Positions 6,476 through 11,351 of a stretch of 11,351 nt of DNA are shown piece after piece. The DNA lies in assembly GCA_012513735.1 (NCBI GenBank), contig JAAZBR010000200.1, positions 1-11,351 on the forward strand. Direction: 5' to 3'. The position numbers and the translations under genes were made by a program. The notes beneath the pieces were generated by a model. The model ran no database searches and was not told the origin of the DNA. It saw nothing but the letters and a program-made list of their open reading frames with translations. Positions within the stretch are counted from its first letter, which is position 1; every line of letters begins with the position of its first letter. This stretch comes from Clostridiales bacterium (GTDB taxonomy: Bacteria; Bacillota; Clostridia; Christensenellales; Aristaeellaceae).

Positions 6476-7441
6476 CTACGCTCGGTACCCGGACGCGTAA
6501 TCCACCCGGGCGATGAATTGCCCGCCCTCCCGCAGCGCGCGGATGTTGTGGGCGGCGATGTCGATGATCCGGTCATGGGTGATCTGCATGTGGTATTGGC
6601 CGGAAATGTGGGGCGTGAGCACCAGGTTCTGCTGCTGCCACAGGGGATGATCCGGGGGAAGGGGCTCCGGCACAGTCACGTCCAGGCCGGCGCCGGCCAG
6701 GTGTCCTGACTGCAGGGCGGCCAGCAGGGCTTCCTGGTCCACCGCGCTGCCCCTGCCCACATTGATCAGGTAGCTGTTCTGCTTCATCAGACCCAGCCGC
6801 CGTACATCCATCAGACCGATGGTTTCTTTGGTTTCGGGCAGTGACAGGGCCACCACATCCGCCTGGGGCAACAGTCGGTCCAGCGCCTCCATGGTGGCCA
6901 CCTGTTCCACGCCTTCAGGCGGGGTGCCTGCCCGGCGGCGGATGCCCGCGACCCGGGCCCCCATCAGGGAAACCAGGCGCGCAAAGCTCTGCCCGATGTC
7001 GCCCAGGCCAACCACCAGCACCCGGGCATGCTGAAGGCCACGCACCGTCCCGTGGTCTACCCAGGCGGCCTGGTGCTGGTCGTCCCGGTATTGGTGCAGG
7101 CGCTTCATCAGCATCAGCAGTACAGCCAGCATATGCTCGGATATGGCGGGGCCATAGGCGCCCGAGGCGCAGCACAGCACAGTGTCGGGCGCTGTTTGAC
7201 CCAGGGCCAGGTAGGGAGCGGCTACTCCTGCGGTGTTGAGCTGCAGCAGCCGGGCCTTTTTCATTTTGGGCAGCCGCTCCGGGGGCAGGTTGCCCACGAT
7301 CACATCTGCTGCTTCAATCTGTTCATCGGTCAGGGTTTTCACGCTCTGGCGGATGACCTCCGCCTCCGGCGCTGCCTGTCGCAGTTTTTCAAGATGCGAT
7401 TCCTCCCCCCGCATGATCACCAGCACATTCCGTATATTCAT
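6476..7441 (-). CDS. D-isomer-specific 2-hydroxyacid dehydrogenase (NAD(P)-dependent)
   Basis: This 321-residue enzyme is predicted to interconvert a 2-oxoacid and a D-2-hydroxyacid (for example hydroxypyruvate/D-glycerate or glyoxylate/glycolate). The nucleotide-binding fold has G145-L-G-D-I-G150. The catalytic triad is present: R230 in INVGRGSAVD, E259 in VPEPLP and H278 in LTPHISGQ. At the end of the second beta strand, where NAD-specific enzymes carry an aspartate, it has R168-R-R170, suggesting NADPH preference. The start at 7441 is fixed by an in-frame TGA nine bases upstream, but the AAAGGAGGG site is then 13 bases away because of a 10-bp tandem duplication (7437-7456). It is monocistronic, with its own promoter at 7485-7514, and converges on the rightward operon. 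The substrate is not assignable; phosphoglycerate dehydrogenase is less likely because no C-terminal regulatory domain is present. Confidence 0.92.
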   Translation of the reverse strand: MNIRNVLVIMRGEESHLEKLRQAAPEAEVIRQSVKTLTDEQIEAADVIVGNLPPERLPKMKKARLLQLNTAGVAAPYLALGQTAPDTVLCCASGAYGPAISEHMLAVLLMLMKRLHQYRDDQHQAAWVDHGTVRGLQHARVLVVGLGDIGQSFARLVSLMGARVAGIRRRAGTPPEGVEQVATMEALDRLLPQADVVALSLPETKETIGLMDVRRLGLMKQNSYLINVGRGSAVDQEALLAALQSGHLAGAGLDVTVPEPLPPDHPLWQQQNLVLTPHISGQYHMQITHDRIIDIAAHNIRALREGGQFIARVDYASGYRA

Positions 7442-7456
7442 AGACCTTCATAGACC
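7437..7456 (-). repeat. Perfect 10-bp tandem duplication over the dehydrogenase start codon
   Basis: In the leftward transcript GGTCTATGAA occurs twice in direct succession. Each copy contains an ATG. The outer ATG (7451-7449) lies at close spacing to AAAGGAGGG but in a different frame, and opens a 20-codon frame ending at TGA. The inner ATG (7441-7439) starts the dehydrogenase. The parent arrangement presumably had the binding site and true ATG at short spacing. Confidence 0.85.
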
Positions 7457-7484
7457 CTCCTTTTGCAGCGACTTGTACAAAAGG

Positions 7485-7514
7485 ATTCTACCCGTTCAGG
7501 TGCGGGGGTTGCAA
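7485..7514 (-). promoter_or_regulatory. Probable promoter of the hydroxyacid dehydrogenase gene
   Basis: Leftward TTGCAA (7514-7509) and TAGAAT (7490-7485) are separated by 18 bases, matching four and five of six consensus positions. The predicted start near 7478 leaves about 37 bases before the dehydrogenase ATG. It lies directly downstream of the terminator of the amino-acid ABC operon, so this gene is likely a separate unit. Confidence 0.55.
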
Positions 7515-7545
7515 CGAAAAAGAAAACGGCCTATCTTGGGCCGTT
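7515..7545 (-). terminator. Intrinsic terminator of the amino-acid ABC operon
   Basis: Reading leftward, AACGGCC (7545-7539) pairs with GGCCGTT (7531-7525) around a 7-base loop. The transcript continues as TTCTTTTT, giving a 7-bp GC-rich stem plus U-run. It lies about 185 bases past the ATPase stop codon, with the second inverted-repeat element in between. Confidence 0.8.
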
Positions 7546-7571
7546 CAGAGACTATTGATTCTATTGACATC

Positions 7572-7730
7572 ATACTGAACGAAAACATCAATGCAATTAT
7601 GGGCGAAACATTTTTGATGGCTCCGCTACACCGAAAGAACGAGGCGTAGCGGCGCTATGTTGAGTGAAAGAGGCAACGCGGAGACGCAAAAACACCCGCC
7701 CATGGAAGCATGAAGGTTTGAGTTCAGTAT
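7572..7730 (+). mobile_element. MITE-like inverted-repeat element, copy 2 (159 bp)
   Basis: The 23-base ends (7572-7594 and 7708-7730) are inverted repeats matching at 18 of 23 positions and beginning ATACTGAAC. Inner pairs continue the stem: ATGGGCG (7599-7605) with CGCCCAT (7697-7703), TTTTTG (7611-7616) with CAAAAA (7687-7692), and CTCCGC (7621-7626) with GCGGAG (7678-7683). An alternative hairpin pairs CGCTAC (7624-7629) with GTAGCG (7646-7651). Against copy 1 on the opposite strand, the first 24 bases match at 18, the last 45 at about 30 without gaps, and an inner 19-base block (7641-7659) at 15. Its right end touches the last base of the ABC ATPase stop codon. No protein is encoded. Confidence 0.68.
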
Positions 7731-8452
7731 CAGAGCACTTTTGACAGGAACCCCTGCAGCCGCTCGTTCTGTGGGTTGCCAAATAGTTCGGCCGGGGCGT
7801 TTTGCTCCACAATGACGCCCTCATCCATGAACATGACCCGGTTGGCCACCTCCTTGGCAAAGCCCATCTCGTGGGTGACAATCACCATGGTCATACCTTC
7901 CTCGGCCACCTCACGGATCAGGTCCAGCACCTCACCCACCATCTCCGGGTCCAAGGCGCTGGTGGGTTCGTCAAACAGCATCACCTTGGGGTTCATGGCC
8001 AGCGCCCGCACAATGGCCACCCGCTGCTTTTGCCCGCCCGACAGCATGTTGGGGTAGGTGTCCGCCTTGTCAATGAGACCGATGCGGGTCAGCAGCTCCC
8101 TGGCCTTTTCCTTGGCCTGGTCAGCGCTTTGCAGCTTCAGGTGGGTGGGCGCCAGGGTGATGTTTTCCAATATGGTCAGGTGGGGGAACAGGTTGAAGTG
8201 CTGAAACACCATGCCCATGCGCTGGCGCACCTTGTCGATGTCGCAGCCCTTGGCCGTGATCTCCTGCCCGTCAAACCAGATCTGGCCGCCGGTGGGTACC
8301 TCCAGCAGGTTCAGGCAGCGCAGGAAGGTGCTTTTGCCTGAGCCGGAAGGGCCGATCACCGCCACCTTCTCCCCTTGGGCAATCCGCTCGGTGATACCCT
8401 GCAGCACGTGCAGGCCGCCAAAGTCCTTGCGTAAGTCCTTAACTTCGATCAC
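7730..8452 (-). CDS. Polar amino-acid ABC transporter ATP-binding protein (GlnQ/HisP type)
   Basis: This 240-residue cytoplasmic ATPase drives uptake by the permease encoded just upstream. All motifs are intact: Walker [10 protein letters not shown] (34-42), Q-loop Q84 in [10 protein letters not shown], signature LSGGQKQR (137-144), Walker B VMLFDEP with D161 and E162, D-loop SALD and switch H194 in VTHEMGFA. The [11 protein letters not shown] segment and the length are typical of the polar amino-acid uptake (PAAT) class. It begins with GTG at 8452, overlapping the permease gene by 14 bases; AAGAGG lies 10 bases ahead of the GTG and translational coupling is likely. It is the last gene of the operon. 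The repeat element abuts its stop codon. Confidence 0.96.
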   Translation of the reverse strand: MIEVKDLRKDFGGLHVLQGITERIAQGEKVAVIGPSGSGKSTFLRCLNLLEVPTGGQIWFDGQEITAKGCDIDKVRQRMGMVFQHFNLFPHLTILENITLAPTHLKLQSADQAKEKARELLTRIGLIDKADTYPNMLSGGQKQRVAIVRALAMNPKVMLFDEPTSALDPEMVGEVLDLIREVAEEGMTMVIVTHEMGFAKEVANRVMFMDEGVIVEQNAPAELFGNPQNERLQGFLSKVL

Positions 8453-9134
8453 TGCGCGCCAGCCTCTTTTCCATTCGTTTTTGCAGGGCAGCCAGTCCGG
8501 CTACCATGATCAGGTACAATGCGGCCGCCAGGTACAGGGGTACCGAGTTGAAGGTGCGGCCCCGGATGCCGTCGGCCACCTTGGTCAGGTCCCTAACAGC
8601 GATGTAGCCGGCCACTGAAGTCTCCTTCAGCAGGGCAATAAACTCGTTGAACAGGGCGGGCAGCGTGTTTTTGATGGCTTGGGGCAACACAATCAACCGC
8701 ATGGTGGGCCACTGGCCCAGGCCCAGGGAGCGCCCGGCCTCCCGCTGGCCGATGTCGATGGAGTTGAGCCCGCTGCGGAAGATCTCGGCCACATAGGCGC
8801 CGGAGTTGATGCCAAAGCCGATGATGGAGGCGTACAGCCCATCGGTGAAGTAGCTCAGGTTGTACAGGATCAACAACTGCACAATGATGGGGGTGCCACG
8901 GATCACTGTGGTATAGGCGGTGCAGATGGCACCCGCCACCTTCCAGGGGCCGGATTTCTTGGTGGAGGCAATGTACTTGATCAGCGCCACCACCAGCCCG
9001 ATCACAATGCCGATCAGGCAGGCGAGGGCTGCGATTACCAGCGTGTTCCTGAGGCCTTCCAGGTATAGCTGCCAGCGGTTTTCCCGGAGCAGCGCCCCGG
9101 AGATATCCTGCCACAGTTTCTCTAATCCAGTCAT
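8439..9134 (-). CDS. Polar amino-acid ABC transporter permease (HisM/GlnP type)
   Basis: This 231-residue membrane protein forms the translocation path for an amino acid. It has an N-terminal hydrophobic segment at about 30-52, the conserved [16 protein letters not shown] region typical of the HisMQ family, and the EAA loop that contacts the ATPase ([23 protein letters not shown] written here as one loop near 135-155). Further hydrophobic segments are near 160-180 and 200-220. AAGGAGG lies 4 bases before the ATG at 9134. It sits between the binding-protein gene (97-base gap containing a hairpin) and the ATPase gene (14-base overlap). Only one permease gene is present, so the channel is probably a homodimer. 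Confidence 0.95.
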   Translation of the reverse strand: MTGLEKLWQDISGALLRENRWQLYLEGLRNTLVIAALACLIGIVIGLVVALIKYIASTKKSGPWKVAGAICTAYTTVIRGTPIIVQLLILYNLSYFTDGLYASIIGFGINSGAYVAEIFRSGLNSIDIGQREAGRSLGLGQWPTMRLIVLPQAIKNTLPALFNEFIALLKETSVAGYIAVRDLTKVADGIRGRTFNSVPLYLAAALYLIMVAGLAALQKRMEKRLARSDRS

Positions 9135-9176
9135 TTAACCTCCTTGGCCCATCTGTGCATCAGACACGGAAAGGCC

Positions 9177-9203
9177 GGCCGGCGCTTCCGTGGAAGCCCG
9201 GCC
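9177..9203 (-). terminator. Strong hairpin between binding-protein and permease genes
   Basis: GGCCGG+GCTTCC pairs with GGAAGC+CCGGCC, giving 12 bp with one bulged base and a two-base apex. No U-run follows in the leftward transcript. It most likely stabilises the 3' end of the binding-protein mRNA or partly attenuates reading into the permease gene. The sugar operon at 84-113 has a comparable hairpin in the same relative place. Confidence 0.6.
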
Positions 9204-9231
9204 AGGCCCTGTAGATACACCACCGCGGGAA

Positions 9232-10011
9232 TCAGTCGCCCGCGCCCTCCACCATGTGCTTGTCGATGGAAGCCTGCAAAGCACCGCTGTCAATGGCCTC
9301 CTGCAGCACTTCGTTCACCAATGCTACCAAATCCTCTTTGCCCTTGGCAATGCCCATGGCGGTATCTTCTTCGGCTGCCATCTCATCCAGCAGCATCAGC
9401 TTGCCGCCGCTGTTTTTCACCATGCTCTCGGCGGGCAGCTTGTCCATGATGGAGGCATCGGCCTTACCGTTGGCCACGGCGTTGCCCGCTTCCACGGCGC
9501 TCTTGTACTGCTGCAGGCTGGCGCCTTTGATGTTGTCGGTTGCCCAGATGTCGCCGGTGGTGCTTTCCTGCACGGCGATCTTCTTGCCTTCCAGGTCGGC
9601 GATGGTCTTGATGCTGCTGCCGGCGGGCACGATGACCTTCAGGCCGTTCTTTACATAGATGATGGAGAAGTCGATCTGCTCGGCACGCTCGTCGGTCCGC
9701 GTCATGCCGGCGGCCACGATGTCGCCCTTACCGCCCTTGAGGGCTTCAATCAGCAGGCCGAAGTCCATGTCCATGATCTCCAGCTCCACGCCCAGCTTGT
9801 CGGCGATCATCTGGCTCAGGTCGGCGTCGATGCCCGCCACCTTGGTGTCTTTGATGTACTCAAAGGGCGGGAAAGTGGCGTTGGTCATCATGATCAGCTT
9901 GCCCTTTGCCTTGATGGCGTCAATTGTGGGCGTGGCGGATTCGGCCAGGCCGGCTACCGTGAGGCTGAGTGCCAGCATCAGGCACAGGGCAAATGCAAAC
10001 AGTTTCTTCAT
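9232..10011 (-). CDS. Polar amino-acid ABC transporter substrate-binding protein
   Basis: This 259-residue exported receptor belongs to the bacterial solute-binding protein family 3. The start at 10011 follows GGGAGGG by 9 bases and gives a typical signal peptide (MKKLFAFALCLMLALSLTVAGLA). An in-frame ATG 66 bases upstream lies at the predicted promoter and is rejected. Family landmarks are GKLIMMTNATFPPFEY (38-52), the GIDADLSQMIADKLG helix, AAGMTRTDERAEQIDFS with carboxylate-binding R109, and D190 in ADASIMDKLPAE, where the ligand amino group is usually held. The signal peptide has a cysteine at position 10 but no lipobox, so signal-peptidase-I cleavage after GLA is more likely than lipidation. 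It heads the leftward operon. The ligand (for example cystine, glutamine or basic amino acids) is not assignable. Confidence 0.94.
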   Translation of the reverse strand: MKKLFAFALCLMLALSLTVAGLAESATPTIDAIKAKGKLIMMTNATFPPFEYIKDTKVAGIDADLSQMIADKLGVELEIMDMDFGLLIEALKGGKGDIVAAGMTRTDERAEQIDFSIIYVKNGLKVIVPAGSSIKTIADLEGKKIAVQESTTGDIWATDNIKGASLQQYKSAVEAGNAVANGKADASIMDKLPAESMVKNSGGKLMLLDEMAAEEDTAMGIAKGKEDLVALVNEVLQEAIDSGALQASIDKHMVEGAGD

Positions 10012-10068
10012 GATCAGGTTCCCTCCCAATTTCTGTCGTTCTGTGTATTCCCCAATGGGAATGCCGTC

Positions 10069-10097
10069 ATCATACATGCATAATGTTTCGTTGTCAA
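10069..10097 (-). promoter_or_regulatory. Sigma-A promoter of the amino-acid ABC operon
   Basis: Leftward TTGACA (10097-10092) is a perfect -35, and TATGAT (10074-10069) matches five of six -10 positions, with 17 bases between them and TG directly before the -10. The predicted start near 10062 leaves about 50 bases to the ATG. A very A/T-rich tract upstream (about 10108-10134) could act as an UP element. Confidence 0.78.
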
Positions 10098-10143
10098 TGG
10101 GTATTAATGCAAATTGTAAAAATATTTTTTAGAACACTCCACC

Positions 10144-10172
10144 TTGCATCCTGGGTGCATTCATATTACAAT
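10144..10172 (+). promoter_or_regulatory. Probable promoter of the racemase gene
   Basis: TTGCAT (10144-10149) and TACAAT (10167-10172) are 17 bases apart. The -10 is a good match and the -35 is moderate. The start would fall near 10179, about 30 bases before the GTG at 10210. Both hexamers coincide with the palindromes listed at 10145-10175. Confidence 0.5.
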
Positions 10173-10175
10173 ATG
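10145..10175. promoter_or_regulatory. Two adjacent palindromes overlapping the racemase promoter
   Basis: TGCATCC-T-GGGTGCA (10145-10159) is an inverted repeat with one mismatch in seven. CATATT-AC-AATATG (10162-10175) is a perfect 14-bp inverted repeat. They overlap the predicted -35 and -10 respectively, a position suited to repression of the racemase gene. Either could be chance in an A/T-rich promoter; no regulator gene is adjacent. Confidence 0.4.
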
Positions 10176-10209
10176 TAGAAGAATGATAGAGAATCGGGAG
10201 GAAAAACGG

Positions 10210-11351
10210 GTGGACTGCTTTAGCTCCTATGTGGAGATCGACTGCCGGAGGCTATGCAATAATATACAATCAATCAAAGCGGATATGGGGCCGGGTACGG
10301 TGCTAATCCCCGTATTAAAGTGCGATGCCTATGGCCTGGGGGCGGTGAAGCTGGCCCGGGAGATCGCGGTAGCCTGCGATGTGTCCACTTTTGCAGTGGC
10401 CCAGGTGGGGGAAGCAGTGACCCTGCGGCAGGGTGGGATTTTGAAGGACGTGTTGGTGTTGTCCGGTGTTCCCGTGGAACACTTGCCTGCAGCCATCTCA
10501 AACAATCTGCTGCTGCCCGCCTACAGCATGGAGTTCCTTCAGCAGGTGGCGGCGGAAGCGGAAAGGCAGCAGCGGCCCGCCCGGCTCCATATTAAAGTAG
10601 AAACCGGGCTCAACCGCCTGGGTGTCAAGCCGGGGGAGGAGTTGCAGCAGTTAATTGGCCTGATCCGCCAACACCCCCTGCTGCAGGTGGAGGGGGTCTA
10701 TTCCCACTTTGTGGATGGGGAGCGGGCCCACAGCCCCCTTGCTGGGAAACAGTTCACCCTTTTTCAGCAGGCCTTGGCCCAACTGGCGGAAAACGGCATC
10801 CGCCCGCCCCTGGCGCACCTGTGCAACACAGGCGCCTCCGAATGGTATCGCGAGGCCTTGCTGGGCGGGGCGCGCATCGGCCGGCGCCTGTATATGGACC
10901 ATCCCTGTCATCCAAAGCCGGTCGGTGCCCCCGGCGCAATAGAGGAGGTGACCTCCTGGCGGGCCCAGGTATTGTACCTGCGGCAGCTGATACCAGGCGA
11001 CACCGTGGGTTATGACGAGGCTTTCCGAGCCACCAAACCCACCACGGTGGCAGTAATCAGCGTGGGTTATGGCGACGGGCTGGACGAACGGCTGGCCCTG
11101 TCGGGCGCTGCTGCGCTGATTACTCAGGCCGGGTATCGGGCTCCCTACCTCAGCATCTGCATGGATCAGGCGCTGGTGGATGTCACCGGCATCCCCTGCC
11201 GGGTGGGGGATGAGGTGACGCTGTATGGCCGCACCTCAGGGGGGGTGCTGCTGTCTGCCCAGCAGGTGGCGGGCTATATCGACCACGAGGGGGTGTACCT
11301 GTACAGCCGCCTCAACCGGCGGGTGAAGCGGGTGTACATCAACGCCAGTAC
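10210..11351 (+). CDS. alr: Alanine racemase-family PLP enzyme (3' end cut by window)
   Basis: About 380 residues are visible and only a few C-terminal residues seem to be missing. It is a PLP-dependent amino-acid racemase, normally supplying D-alanine for peptidoglycan. The PLP lysine is K37 in VLKCDAYGLG, followed by the expected tyrosine Y41. Other landmarks are KVETGLNRLGV, HLCNTGAS, ARIGRRLYM, the second catalytic tyrosine Y268 in TVGYDEAF, SVGYGDGL and ICMDQ (316-320). LKCDAYG replaces the common VKANAYG, and the M after RLY replaces the usual G, so specificity for another amino acid such as serine is possible. The start is GTG at 10210, with GGGAGG 8 bases upstream; no in-frame ATG lies nearby. 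It is transcribed divergently from the amino-acid ABC operon with a shared 198-base control region. Confidence 0.9.
   Translation, partial: MDCFSSYVEIDCRRLCNNIQSIKADMGPGTVLIPVLKCDAYGLGAVKLAREIAVACDVSTFAVAQVGEAVTLRQGGILKDVLVLSGVPVEHLPAAISNNLLLPAYSMEFLQQVAAEAERQQRPARLHIKVETGLNRLGVKPGEELQQLIGLIRQHPLLQVEGVYSHFVDGERAHSPLAGKQFTLFQQALAQLAENGIRPPLAHLCNTGASEWYREALLGGARIGRRLYMDHPCHPKPVGAPGAIEEVTSWRAQVLYLRQLIPGDTVGYDEAFRATKPTTVAVISVGYGDGLDERLALSGAAALITQAGYRAPYLSICMDQALVDVTGIPCRVGDEVTLYGRTSGGVLLSAQQVAGYIDHEGVYLYSRLNRRVKRVYINAS

Noticed and set aside
7392..7451. 20-codon frame from the decoy ATG as a real leader peptide gene
   Set aside because: It arises from the 10-bp duplication and otherwise reads the dehydrogenase out of frame; its sequence shows no leader-peptide features such as a run of one amino acid.
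6296..7730. The two related repeats as parts of a CRISPR array or a composite transposon carrying the dehydrogenase
   Set aside because: They are about 1.1 kb apart with no unit/spacer pattern, and are too diverged and non-coding to be active ends of one transposon; independent insertions or an old family are simpler.
10012..10077. Upstream in-frame ATG at 10077 for the amino-acid binding protein
   Set aside because: It lies in the predicted promoter, ahead of the transcription start, and would put 22 polar residues before the signal peptide.

Overview
The window is GC-rich, densely packed bacterial DNA. AAAGGAGG-type ribosome binding sites, consensus sigma-A promoters (TTGACA/TATAAT), ABC transporters with solute-binding proteins, and a DUF5058-type membrane protein all suggest an anaerobic Clostridia-like member of the Bacillota. 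This placement is an inference; no rRNA or other marker gene is present. No tRNA, CRISPR array, phage gene or transposase was seen.

Left region (1-1380). A leftward operon starts at a near-perfect promoter at 1141-1170. It encodes a ribose/galactose-type sugar-binding protein (149-1084), then a strong hairpin (84-113), then what looks like the first codons of the sugar ABC ATPase, which runs off the left edge. Two nearly identical 18-bp palindromes (1181-1224) lie in the divergent intergenic region and probably bind the regulator of one or both operons.

Central rightward operon (1381-6286). Six closely spaced genes encode a HAD-IIA phosphatase, a calcineurin-like phosphoesterase, a PfkB sugar kinase, a class II ketose-phosphate aldolase, a DUF5058-type membrane protein and a second small membrane protein. 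Kinase plus aldolase next to a sugar ABC system suggests a sugar is imported, phosphorylated and split. The phosphatases may remove dead-end or toxic phosphates, and the membrane pair may form a two-subunit transporter. The substrate cannot be read from the sequence.

6287-7730. A monocistronic D-2-hydroxyacid dehydrogenase (6476-7441, leftward) is flanked on both sides by a ~160-bp element with terminal inverted repeats (6296-6457 and 7572-7730). The two copies are diverged but align over their whole lengths and lie in opposite orientations. The dehydrogenase start region carries a perfect 10-bp tandem duplication that creates an out-of-frame upstream ATG.

Right region (7515-10097). A leftward polar amino-acid ABC operon runs from a TTGACA-N17-TATGAT promoter through binding protein, intergenic hairpin, permease, ATPase and an intrinsic terminator, with the second repeat element lying between the ATPase stop codon and that terminator. 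Divergent to it, an alanine-racemase-family gene (10210 to the right edge) is almost complete.

The most noteworthy items are the paired repeat elements, the uncharacterised membrane-protein pair inside a sugar kinase/aldolase operon, the paired operators, and the start-codon duplication.
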